Source of the DNA: Bacillus sp. UNC41MFS5
GTDB taxonomy: Bacteria > Bacillota > Bacilli > Bacillales_B > DSM-18226
Assembly (NCBI RefSeq): GCF_000686805.1
Contig: NZ_KK366018.1
Location: 571,695-635,694 of the forward strand
Reading direction: 5' to 3'
Length of the DNA stretch: 64,000 bases
The position numbers were made by a program, and so were the translations under genes. Under the pieces are notes generated by a model, which worked only from the letters and a program-made list of their open reading frames with translations, was not told the origin of the DNA and made no database searches. Each line of letters opens with the position of its first letter. Within the stretch, counting starts at the first letter, position 1. Positions 34,585 to 42,426 of the stretch are shown here, piece after piece.

Positions 34585-35463
34585 ATGGATATACGCCAAC
34601 TACGTTACTTTGTGACAGTAGCAAATGAAGGTCAAATTACACGTGCGGCAAAAAAATTGAATATGGCTCAACCACCCTTAAGCCAACAGTTAAAGATAAT
34701 CGAGGAACAAGTAGGGACCGCTTTGTTTTTCCGGAACAGTAGAAGCGTCGAGTTAACGGAGGCTGGATTGTTACTCTACCAACGTGCGGTTAGTATCCTT
34801 CATCAAATCGATGACACTTTAATCGAAGTGAAAGAAACGGGAGATGGATTACGGGGACAGCTCTCGATCGGTACTGCGAAGACATGCGCCGTGACATATT
34901 TGCCGGAAAGAATTCAAACTTTCCGCAGTAAATATCCACTCGTTACGTTTCGTGTACTGGACGGCCATCCCTATCAAGTCGTTAAGTTGGTAGAAGAGAG
35001 GCTAGTAGAACTAGCAGTAGTTCGTTTTGTTTCAGACCTACATTTAGATTATGGCTCAAGGACTTTACAAATAGAGCCTTATGTATTATTCGTTCCAAGT
35101 AAATGGGAGTGGGAATCATCTAGAACATCTATTCTTATGAAAGATCTTGAAGACATTCCACTCGTCATGGTCGTACGAGAAAACAAGTATGGGACATATA
35201 GCGCCTTCCATGATACCTGTTTAAAACAAGGGATCAAATTGAACATCGTCAGCGAATGTCATGACGCTGCTATAATATTATCCTTTGTCGCAGCCGGGAT
35301 GGGAGCGGCTGTTCTGCCAAAATCAACGCTTTCCATTCACCAGTCAAACGATATTAAAATTGTCGAAATTGAGGATTGTCCTCTGTATAATAAAACCTCT
35401 CTCATTTGGGACCAAAAGCGCCCTCTATCGAAAGTTGCCCAGCGATTTATGGAGATGTTTTGA
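34585..35463 (+). CDS. LysR-family transcriptional activator of the catabolic cluster
   Basis: 292 residues. The N-terminal winged helix (MDIRQLRYFVTVANEGQITRAAKKLNMAQPPLSQQLK) is followed by the effector-binding domain with LSIGTAKTCAVTYLPERI and AAGMGAAVLPKST, typical of the CatR/CatM/BenM-like group that responds to aromatic acids or their products. It is divergent from the 26-kb cluster and separated from it by a promoter with a LysR box, so it is the obvious regulator. The inducer is not known. Two hairpins follow the stop codon. Confidence 0.88.
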   Translation: MDIRQLRYFVTVANEGQITRAAKKLNMAQPPLSQQLKIIEEQVGTALFFRNSRSVELTEAGLLLYQRAVSILHQIDDTLIEVKETGDGLRGQLSIGTAKTCAVTYLPERIQTFRSKYPLVTFRVLDGHPYQVVKLVEERLVELAVVRFVSDLHLDYGSRTLQIEPYVLFVPSKWEWESSRTSILMKDLEDIPLVMVVRENKYGTYSAFHDTCLKQGIKLNIVSECHDAAIILSFVAAGMGAAVLPKSTLSIHQSNDIKIVEIEDCPLYNKTSLIWDQKRPLSKVAQRFMEMF

Positions 35464-35475
35464 TAGAACTTTCTA

Positions 35476-35531
35476 TATCTCAAAACCATAGTTTTTGAGA
35501 TAAAAAAAAAGAGGTAATTTCACCTCTTTTT
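35476..35531. terminator. Double hairpin terminator between LysR and FAD-synthetase-like genes
   Basis: Hairpin 1: TATCTCAAAA (35476-35485) with TTTTGAGATA (35493-35502). Hairpin 2: AAAAAGAGGT (35506-35515) with ACCTCTTTTT (35522-35531). The second has T-runs on both strands (nine T on the minus strand), so it serves the two convergent genes. Confidence 0.8.
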
Positions 35532-35554
35532 CTTGTTGTATTTTCTATTATGAC

Positions 35555-36340
35555 TCAATATTGTTCGCTTTCTATTTTTTCCAACCATTTAATCGTCAGG
35601 ACACTATTAAAACTAGGAGGTTCATATTGTAGAAGAATTTTCTTTTTCGACTTCACTTTTGCGATTGCCTCTGAGATAGTATCATCTTTTTCGATTAATA
35701 TTTTATACTCCCCTATATTTGGGAGTGAATAATTTGGTAAAATGCCATTTTTACAGCAATACTTTGTTTTATAGTAGTCTCCTAGTAAACTTGGAATTTC
35801 TTGCAATCGACATTCACTTAAATATTTTCGAATAAGTGTCGAACTAATTTTTTGCCCATGCCACTTTAGCTCATCAACAATGGTTACACCAATATGCGAT
35901 GGCACATGGTGTTGAATTGTTTCGGCATTACCACTGGCTTTTGCACCATATGTATAGTCAAAGCCGCAAATGATTTCCTTTGCGCCCAGCCCAATAACAT
36001 ACTTCTGCATAAATGCGGCCGCTTCAACTTTTGCTAATTTCTTTGTAAATTCAACGACATAAAATACATCGACACCTAATTGTTCAAGCTTTTCAATTTT
36101 TTGCTCGATTGGCTCTAAATAATTCACCTCAAAGCCTGGAATTAGGACACTTTTCGGATGTGGAAAAAAGGAAAGGACCGCCAATGAAAGCTGATATTTC
36201 ATTGCTTTCCGCTTTGCAGTCTCCACAACTTTTTGATGTCCAAGATGAACTCCATCAAAGTACCCTAAAGCCATCGAAACATCTCTTGCTTCTTCCTGTA
36301 AATCGCGTAAATTAACTTCATTCACATAAATCACTTCCAT
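35555..36340 (-). CDS. FAD synthetase-like protein (RibF N-terminal domain without flavokinase)
   Basis: 261 residues. The nucleotidyltransferase domain of RibF is clear at about 20-175: GYFDGVHLGHQKVV (HxGH), LSFFPHPKSVLI, ICGFDYTYGAKASG and ISSTLIRKYL (ISSTxxR). The C-terminal riboflavin kinase domain of bifunctional RibF is missing; the last 75 residues are unrelated to it. It would adenylylate FMN to FAD or has another nucleotidyl-transfer role. It is the last gene of a three-gene unit with the flavin reductase and hydratase of a flavin-dependent aromatic pathway, so local flavin supply is a fair inference. Confidence 0.72.
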   Translation of the reverse strand: MEVIYVNEVNLRDLQEEARDVSMALGYFDGVHLGHQKVVETAKRKAMKYQLSLAVLSFFPHPKSVLIPGFEVNYLEPIEQKIEKLEQLGVDVFYVVEFTKKLAKVEAAAFMQKYVIGLGAKEIICGFDYTYGAKASGNAETIQHHVPSHIGVTIVDELKWHGQKISSTLIRKYLSECRLQEIPSLLGDYYKTKYCCKNGILPNYSLPNIGEYKILIEKDDTISEAIAKVKSKKKILLQYEPPSFNSVLTIKWLEKIESEQY

Positions 36341-36366
36341 CTGCGATTCCTCCCTTCTTTATCCTC

Positions 36367-37161
36367 TTACTTCTTCACCACTTCCTCCGTAAAGGTAACG
36401 ATTACTTTCCCAAGCACACCAAAATCCGCCTCAAAAGCATCGCCAGCTTTAAACTCAACTGCTTTCGATAAAGCACCAGATAATACAAACATACCTGGTT
36501 CAATTGTAACCCCATAATGGCTTACTTCATTCGCAAGCCAAACTACGGCATTTAATGGGTTCCCTAATACAGCTGCACTCGTAGCTCGATCTAACAGCTC
36601 ACTGTTTTTATACAAGGTCATCTCTATATTCGTAATATCTTCAATGTCAGTTAATTGAGTACGTTTTTCACCTAAAATAGCACCGGCTGACGAGCCATTA
36701 TCAGCAACGGTATCTGCATATTGAATTTTCCAGTTTTCAATGCGGCTATCAATAATTTCAACTGCAGGCACAACATATGCGGTTGAATTGATAACATCTT
36801 GTACAGTTACATTTGGCCCCTTTAATTGTTTATCAAGCACAAAGGCAATTTCAAATTCTACCTTAGGCTGAATAAACGATTCCAACGAAATCCCTTGTTG
36901 TTCCTTATAGATCATTTCATCTAAAATAAAGCCGTAATCTGGTTTATACACTTTTAACATTTCTTGCATGGCTTTACTTGTTAAACCGATTTTGAGTCCC
37001 TTTACTGTTGCCCCTGCTTCAACTCTTTTTCGAATTTGATAAAGCTGAATACCGTAAGCAACTGAATCAGAAATGTTTTCCGTTATCGATGTGAATGGTA
37101 AAATTGTTTGTTTTGAGCGTTCTGCTTCAAGCAATAGCTCGCCTGCTAACTGAATATTCAT
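36367..37161 (-). CDS. 2-hydroxypenta-2,4-dienoate hydratase family (MhpD/DmpE-like)
   Basis: 264 residues. GLKIGLTSKAMQ, IQPKVEFEIAFVLDKQL (metal-binding E-x-E), VVPAVEIIDSRIENWKI, DTVADNGSSAGAILG and TSAAVLGNPLNAVVWLANEV match hydratases and the related 4-oxalocrotonate decarboxylases. It adds water to 2-hydroxy-2,4-dienoates left after meta-cleavage and C-C hydrolysis, giving 4-hydroxy-2-oxovalerate-type products. It is encoded with the flavin reductase, opposite to the dioxygenase genes but in the same locus. The decarboxylase alternative is less likely, since no tautomerase or semialdehyde dehydrogenase is nearby. Confidence 0.82.
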   Translation of the reverse strand: MNIQLAGELLLEAERSKQTILPFTSITENISDSVAYGIQLYQIRKRVEAGATVKGLKIGLTSKAMQEMLKVYKPDYGFILDEMIYKEQQGISLESFIQPKVEFEIAFVLDKQLKGPNVTVQDVINSTAYVVPAVEIIDSRIENWKIQYADTVADNGSSAGAILGEKRTQLTDIEDITNIEMTLYKNSELLDRATSAAVLGNPLNAVVWLANEVSHYGVTIEPGMFVLSGALSKAVEFKAGDAFEADFGVLGKVIVTFTEEVVKK

Positions 37162-37177
37162 AGGTCCTCTCCTTTGA

Positions 37178-37645
37178 TTAAACGATGGCTAATTCTGCTA
37201 ATTGTCGATATTTCCCACCAAAAAATAGGAGTGGGTTTTTATCTTCTAAATGTAAATCTATTATTTTGCCAATAAATAATGTGTGATCACCTTCTACATG
37301 TTCTGATACAACTTCACATGCTATTTGTGCAATCGTATCTTTTAATACAGGTAGGCCTCTTAATTGAGCAAATTGCACATCCTCACCCAGTTGGCCCGCG
37401 AAATGACGCGAATAATGTTCTTGATCTTCACTTAAAATATTGACCGAGAATTTTTTCGATTGTTTTACTTTCTCTAAAAATTTCGCTTTATGACCAATGG
37501 AAATGACGACTAACTTCGGGTCAAGAGATACAGACATGAAGCCATTTGCAGTCATACCATGTGGCACTCCATCATTTTCTGTTAATAACACCGTTATACC
37601 TGTAGCAAATTTCCCCATTGCATCTCGAAATAAACGATCATCCAT
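37178..37645 (-). CDS. Flavin reductase component of a two-component monooxygenase
   Basis: 155 residues, with the FMN-binding split-barrel fold: FRDAMGKFATGITVLL, GMTANGFMSVSLDPKLVVISIGHKAKF, FSVNILSEDQEHYSRHFAG and DHTLFIGKIIDLHLEDKNPLLFFGGKY. These match the HpaC/HsaB/NtaB-type NAD(P)H:flavin reductases. It would supply reduced flavin to the oxygenase at 42427-43596. The first gene of a leftward three-gene unit, with AAGGAGG before the ATG. An operator-like TTTATTGAAA lies 71 nt upstream. Confidence 0.87.
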   Translation of the reverse strand: MDDRLFRDAMGKFATGITVLLTENDGVPHGMTANGFMSVSLDPKLVVISIGHKAKFLEKVKQSKKFSVNILSEDQEHYSRHFAGQLGEDVQFAQLRGLPVLKDTIAQIACEVVSEHVEGDHTLFIGKIIDLHLEDKNPLLFFGGKYRQLAELAIV

Positions 37646-37715
37646 TCTAATTCCTCCTTATCGTTAGTGGATGTTACCATCATAAAATAATCAAAAAAAC
37701 ATTATAATTGCTACT

Positions 37716-37725
37716 TTTATTGAAA
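37716..37725. promoter_or_regulatory. TTTATTGAAA element upstream of the flavin reductase unit
   Basis: Exact reverse complement of the TTTCAATAAA element that occurs twice (41376-41385, 41407-41416) in front of the hydrolase/oxygenase/dioxygenase unit. It is a candidate site for the shared regulator. The sequence is AT-rich, so chance occurrence must be allowed for. Confidence 0.4.
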
Positions 37726-37809
37726 ATCCGGAGAAAAACAATAAAAATCAATGACAAGTGTTATTTATCAATATATACTCATGCAATGTTTGTCTTCTTT
37801 TCTATCATT

Positions 37810-37922
37810 TTGAATATGAATATTTTCTAGCTATAATGTATCCGGGTAATGATCAATTTGAAAATTTATAGTTGTAAAACTATTTACAATCTTATAGAAT
37901 GTGTCTCATCGGAATATTCCGA
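37810..37922 (+). promoter_or_regulatory. Promoter and two palindromes upstream of the MFS importer
   Basis: -35 TTGAAT (37810-37815), 16-nt spacer, -10 TATAAT (37832-37837). Downstream lie two perfect palindromes: TTGTAAA-ACTA-TTTACAA (37872-37889) and TCGGAATATTCCGA (37909-37922). They look like operator sites, but the protein that binds them cannot be named. The start codon is 260 nt beyond the promoter, so a second promoter nearer the gene may exist. Confidence 0.45.
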
Positions 37923-38022
37923 AAAATCACTTGATATTTTGTTATTTTTCTTAACAACTGACAAGATGTCTAAAAACTTAAATCAAGTTCACATAAGAGA
38001 GAGCGTTTCGATTTGAATTAAT

Positions 38023-38036
38023 TGTAAGCGCTAGCA
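38023..38036. promoter_or_regulatory. cre-like (CcpA) site before the MFS importer
   Basis: TGTAAGCGCTAGCA fits TGWAANCGNTNWCA at 13 of 14 positions. Lying 67 nt before the start codon, it would give carbon-catabolite repression of aromatic uptake. Confidence 0.55.
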
Positions 38037-38102
38037 TAAATTTCTTATTTGATTGGGGGGTGGTAGAGGTCTAGAAACTAATCTAATCTTAGGGGGGATG
38101 TT

Positions 38103-39374
38103 ATGATGAAGTGGACAGTATTAGCAATGCTTTTCTTATTGTCTATTATGAATTACACGGATAAATCAGTGCTTGGCTTTGCTGCAGAACCGATTATGAA
38201 TGAGCTGAATATGAATTATGAACAATTCGGTTTGGTCGGTAGTAGTTTCTTTGCGGCTTATGCGATAGGTAGTATTCTACTTGGTACTTTAACTTATCGC
38301 TTCAATACAAAGCATTTACTGATACTGATTGCTTTAGGTTGGACGGTTTCTCTATCTAGTGCCTATTTCATTGATAGCTTAGCTGGATTAATCATCATTC
38401 GTGTTACTTTAGGTTTCTTCGAAGGTGGTACATATGGATTATGTGTGGCCCATGTTGCAAAATGGTTTACAAGTGAAACGCGTGGATCTGCTTATGCGAT
38501 TATGACGTCTGGGACAACCGTCGGGACGTATTTAGCTGCACCGATTATAGTATTTTTAATTGGCTCAGTGGGGTGGCAACATACATTTGCAACATTGGGT
38601 ATAGTCAGTCTAATTTGGGCAGTTGCCTTCCTCTTCATGAAAAGTCAACCGAAAGAGCCGATTCAAGAAACGATTGTAGTGCTTCCCTCTACACAAGAAG
38701 CTCAATTCAAAGATATTATTAAAGTTATGTTGAATCCTTACGTACTTTCAGTAATGGTCGTAGGATTTGTATCGATGTGGGCCAATACGTGGGTCATTAC
38801 ATGGGCGCCAACATATTTAACAAAAATTGTTGGACTTGACACACAAGTAATGAGTATCGTGTTTGCCGGCATGGGGATTGCAGGGACAATTTTTGCCATC
38901 TTCGTAGGAAAATTTACGGACATTTTATTCCGCAAAAACAAAAGCCTTATTAAATCATACGATAAAGTGTTAACAACGGTATTGATTATAGGTGCTATTG
39001 CTTATGGTGTGACAACGATCGTTGAATCGCCAATTTTAGCAGTTATTTTCCTTGCGATTGGCTTAATTATGAATACATGTCTACTTCCACTTGGTACGAC
39101 GGTTAAAACATTAATCGTTCCGAAGAACTTAATCGGTAGTGTTTCAGGAATTTCACTGTCCATTTCGAGTATGGCAGGAATTATCGGACCATATATCACA
39201 GGTTATTTAATTATGTTAGGAGGAGACGATATTCGCTCTGGTTTCAACTCAGGCGTATTGATCGTTGTTGCGTTATATGTCATCAGTGCGATTTTCTTGC
39301 TAATGACGCTCAAACGCAAATCTGATTTCACGAAAAAAGTGGAAGCTATTACAGCACCTGTGGTTATTGAATAA
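38103..39374 (+). CDS. MFS transporter, anion/aromatic acid symporter type
   Basis: 423 residues, 12 predicted membrane segments. The N-terminal MNYTDKSVLGFAAEPIMNELN, FFAAYAIGSILLGTL and GFFEGGTYGLCVAHVAKWF are typical of the ACS/AAHS groups (hexuronate, phthalate, aromatic acid and related symporters). It is flanked by meta-cleavage genes on both sides and so probably imports the aromatic substrate. AGGGGGG stands 5 nt before the ATG. A strong terminator follows. The exact substrate is unknown. Confidence 0.8.
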   Translation: MMKWTVLAMLFLLSIMNYTDKSVLGFAAEPIMNELNMNYEQFGLVGSSFFAAYAIGSILLGTLTYRFNTKHLLILIALGWTVSLSSAYFIDSLAGLIIIRVTLGFFEGGTYGLCVAHVAKWFTSETRGSAYAIMTSGTTVGTYLAAPIIVFLIGSVGWQHTFATLGIVSLIWAVAFLFMKSQPKEPIQETIVVLPSTQEAQFKDIIKVMLNPYVLSVMVVGFVSMWANTWVITWAPTYLTKIVGLDTQVMSIVFAGMGIAGTIFAIFVGKFTDILFRKNKSLIKSYDKVLTTVLIIGAIAYGVTTIVESPILAVIFLAIGLIMNTCLLPLGTTVKTLIVPKNLIGSVSGISLSISSMAGIIGPYITGYLIMLGGDDIRSGFNSGVLIVVALYVISAIFLLMTLKRKSDFTKKVEAITAPVVIE

Positions 39375-39382
39375 ATATAAAT

Positions 39383-39426
39383 AAAAACTCATCGAAGATG
39401 GCCATGTCCATTTCCGATGAGTTTTT
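39383..39426. terminator. Bidirectional terminator after the MFS importer
   Basis: AAAAACTCATCG (39383-39394) pairs perfectly with CGATGAGTTTTT (39415-39426), and the loop has further pairing (ATGG/CCAT). T-runs follow on both strands. It ends the MFS gene and lies about 100 nt beyond the stop of the convergent regulator gene. Confidence 0.85.
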
Positions 39427-39523
39427 TTATTGCTTATGACAACGTTTATAAATTATGAATACTCGGCTCTTTATTGATCAGACATTTAAGTTGATTAAGT
39501 CAAATTATCAGCTACTACTTGTC

Positions 39524-41320
39524 TTAATCAAATTGTAATTCCCCTGACAAAATAAGTGCCTGTATAACTAATAATATATAGGCGGTCGTAGAAGCATTTT
39601 TAACTGTGACCTGCAACATCTCTTCAATTTGTTTAATTCGATATTGTATTCCACCGATTGATAATGTTAGCTCTTCCATTGTTTCTTTTAAGCGCTGTCC
39701 ATTTAATAAATACACATAAAGTGTATGCAGCAATTCTCTTTTTCGTGGATCATGGAAATTATACAAGTCTTTTAATGTTTTTTTCGCCATTTCATACAAT
39801 TGCTCTAAACTCATATTCGTGACGATATCCCCTAACATACCTAAATCTTCATAGTCTGTCATAAGCTTTTTATTTGGGAATCGTTGAGCAACCCTTGCCT
39901 CTTTTATGGATCTTTCGAAATCTTTAAATTCTGTAAAGGCTCCACTCATACCTAAAACATAATTATAGTTGACATTTTGCTTTGCTATCTCCTGAAAAAT
40001 CTTATTGAATTTTTTCATGAAAGCTTGTTTATCCTTAAATTGTGCGTTTAATAAGACAATTTCTTCCCCAACGACAGCAAAAATACTAGGTAGCTCCCAT
40101 TTTTTAAACAATCTTGACATTTGAATAAGTTGATCATGTAAATCAATGATTTCATTATTCGACTTTAGTTTTTGAATATGGATAACAGCTGTAGAAAAGG
40201 GAGGCTCAAATTTAAACGGCAAAAACTTGAAATATGATTCAATGTCTTTAATGTTTTGATTATGAATTAACCGGTCTAAAATGGAACTTCTCATTCGTTG
40301 CTGTTCCTCAAATTGCGCCTCCTCGTATAAAATGCACAATGCCATCACATTCGATATTCTTTCTAAAAATAAATAATCATTATCCTCTATTTTCTGAGGT
40401 GAGAAGTAGAAAAATGAGCATGTTGCATAATTTTTTTTATTAATTAATACAGGTGTTACTAATTTAAAATGGGAACGACCTGCATAGTACGATACATCAT
40501 GCTTCTTTTCGAGATAGTTTAAATTCTTTTGTTCTTTTTTTATGCTTTCTAATTGCTGCTCAGTTAGTCCAATTTGACTTAACTGATGACCATGTATATC
40601 TTCTATCAGCATCGGGATATGGAGTAGTTCGTAAGCAGTTTGAAGTATTTCATCCATCGATTGTTTTTCGGTCACGTTTTGTGTGAGTTGACTATGGAAG
40701 GTCGATATTTTTTCAAGCATATGTTTATGATGCAGCAACGCATCATACGTCATTTCTAATTCCGACAAAATATTATCACTTTGATACAAATTAATTAACT
40801 CCTGCTGGTCTGGTAACCAATCTTTTTCAAGACGAATTTCAAATTCGCAGCAAGGATCCCCCTTCGCAACACATTGCGTTTCTATAGCAATAATCGATTC
40901 CCCAAATTCATAGGATAACGCGCCACTGGCAAATCCACATAATGTGTGACAAACACATTCTGTCGCAAGACCATAATTTTGATCATGTAGCTCCGCTTCG
41001 AACGACTCAACCCATTTCCCCCATGTGTCGATACATTCAATTGTACCATCTGGATGTTTCACAATTTCCCCCATGAATACCACATCTTTTACGTGCCCCA
41101 GTCTGGCATGCCCTTCACCAATTGTTTTATTTTTCCTAGTTTTATTTTGGAGATAGTTCTTCGCTGCTTCCATGCCAAATTCTTTTCCGAATCGAAACAG
41201 AAAACCCTTTGTTTTATACGACCCGATGTTATTAACCAAATTATTTTTTAGTGTCAGAAAGGCGTTCGCCGACATTAAGATATTTTTGGCCTCTCCTGTA
41301 TCAAACGAAATATTACTCAT
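39524..41320 (-). CDS. Hybrid regulator: XylR_N + V4R sensor with PucR-type helix-turn-helix
   Basis: 598 residues. About 15-110 is an XylR_N (activator of aromatic catabolism) domain with GKEFGMEAAKNYL and GHARLGHVKDVVFMGEIVKHPDGTI. About 115-180 is a V4R domain ending in the cysteines CVCHTLCGFASG and CVAKGDPCCEFEIR. A GAF-like middle part (about 210-340) and a GGDEF-like PucR region follow. The C-terminus has RELLHTLYVYLLNGQRLKETMEELTLSIGGIQYRIKQIEEML, the PucR/CdaR HTH_30. XylR/DmpR proteins normally have an AAA+ sigma-54 domain, absent here. Phenols or alkylaromatics bind such sensors, so it probably controls the neighbouring units. The ATG at 41318-41320 follows GGGGGA at 6 nt. Confidence 0.8.
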   Translation of the reverse strand: MSNISFDTGEAKNILMSANAFLTLKNNLVNNIGSYKTKGFLFRFGKEFGMEAAKNYLQNKTRKNKTIGEGHARLGHVKDVVFMGEIVKHPDGTIECIDTWGKWVESFEAELHDQNYGLATECVCHTLCGFASGALSYEFGESIIAIETQCVAKGDPCCEFEIRLEKDWLPDQQELINLYQSDNILSELEMTYDALLHHKHMLEKISTFHSQLTQNVTEKQSMDEILQTAYELLHIPMLIEDIHGHQLSQIGLTEQQLESIKKEQKNLNYLEKKHDVSYYAGRSHFKLVTPVLINKKNYATCSFFYFSPQKIEDNDYLFLERISNVMALCILYEEAQFEEQQRMRSSILDRLIHNQNIKDIESYFKFLPFKFEPPFSTAVIHIQKLKSNNEIIDLHDQLIQMSRLFKKWELPSIFAVVGEEIVLLNAQFKDKQAFMKKFNKIFQEIAKQNVNYNYVLGMSGAFTEFKDFERSIKEARVAQRFPNKKLMTDYEDLGMLGDIVTNMSLEQLYEMAKKTLKDLYNFHDPRKRELLHTLYVYLLNGQRLKETMEELTLSIGGIQYRIKQIEEMLQVTVKNASTTAYILLVIQALILSGELQFD

Positions 41321-41375
41321 GAACAATCCCCCGGTTTCGATTTCTGATACTAATATTAATCAATAGAATACGAAT

Positions 41376-41416
41376 TTTCAATAAATTTTATAGATTCATA
41401 ATATTATTTCAATAAA
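41376..41416. promoter_or_regulatory. Direct repeats TTTCAATAAA between regulator and hydrolase genes
   Basis: TTTCAATAAA at 41376-41385 and again at 41407-41416, 31 bp apart (about three helical turns). The reverse complement lies upstream of the flavin reductase unit (37716-37725). They are placed in the 171-nt divergent promoter region and are candidate sites for the hybrid regulator. Confidence 0.45.
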
Positions 41417-41497
41417 AACTACTATGATATTTAAAAATTCAAACAGTTATACTGAACTCAGAAAAGCTAATACAAACAAACCAAGGAGGTTAAACAT

Positions 41498-42394
41498 ATG
41501 ACAATTTTTGATGGTTTTCATAATAGCTGGGTGTTAGCAAATGGAGTTCGTACACATTATTCATGGGCAGGCACAGAAGGCCCGGCAGTCATCTTATTAC
41601 ATGGTGCAGGTCCAGGTGCTGGTGGAGCAGCTGGTTGGCGCTTTATGTTACCCGCTTTAGCAGAAGCGGGATATCGTGCATTTGCACCTGACCAATTATC
41701 AATGGGCTTAACTGATACACGCCCTCATGCATGGCCAGTTAATGGGCACCAAAGTTTAGTGGATCATGTACATGATTTTATAGAAGCATTATGCCTAGAC
41801 CAAGTGTACTTAGTCGGTAATTCACAAGGTGCTTATGTAGCAGCTAAATATGCGATTGACCATCCAGAAAAGGTGGAAAAAGTTGTTTATATCGGTAGTA
41901 ACACGATATATCAAGCAATGCAGGAAATACCAGAAAGAAAATTAAGATCATTTTTAGAAGTTATCGGCTACGATTTCACAGAAAAATCGCTTCGTAAATT
42001 TATGAATCGAAATTCAGTTGGAGATACAATAGTGCCAGAAGAATTAATTCAATTACGTCATCATGCTGCAAATCGGCCAGGTGTAAGAGAAGCAAACAAA
42101 GCATTCGATGATTATTTAGCAAAAATGAATTCGAACACAAAATTATGGGATCGATTCTGTATTAAAGATTCCCTACCAAAATTAAAAGTTCCTGGCAAAT
42201 TTATTTGGGGAAAACATGATGCTGTGGCGTCAATCGAAATCGCTTACAAACTGGAAAAATTACTACCAAACATCAAGTTTGAGTACATTGACAACTGCGG
42301 GCATCAATGTCAAACAGATCAGCCTGAACTGGTTAATCAGCTTGTCATTGACTTTTTAGCACTTAAGAATGAAGAAGCTGTAACCGTTAAATAA
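41498..42394 (+). CDS. Alpha/beta hydrolase, meta-cleavage product C-C hydrolase type
   Basis: 298 residues. The oxyanion region HGAGPGAGGAAGW is typical of MhpC/BphD/HsaD-type hydrolases. The nucleophile is in GNSQGAY (about 108-114), the acid in WGKHDAV, and the base in DNCGHQCQTD. It would cleave the 2-hydroxy-6-oxo-dienoate made by the extradiol dioxygenase two genes on into a 2-hydroxydienoate and an acid. It is the first gene of a three-gene rightward unit, with AAGGAGG 8 nt before the ATG. Confidence 0.82.
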   Translation: MTIFDGFHNSWVLANGVRTHYSWAGTEGPAVILLHGAGPGAGGAAGWRFMLPALAEAGYRAFAPDQLSMGLTDTRPHAWPVNGHQSLVDHVHDFIEALCLDQVYLVGNSQGAYVAAKYAIDHPEKVEKVVYIGSNTIYQAMQEIPERKLRSFLEVIGYDFTEKSLRKFMNRNSVGDTIVPEELIQLRHHAANRPGVREANKAFDDYLAKMNSNTKLWDRFCIKDSLPKLKVPGKFIWGKHDAVASIEIAYKLEKLLPNIKFEYIDNCGHQCQTDQPELVNQLVIDFLALKNEEAVTVK

Positions 42395-42426
42395 TCATTT
42401 AAATCCATGTTGAAAGGGCTGATTTT

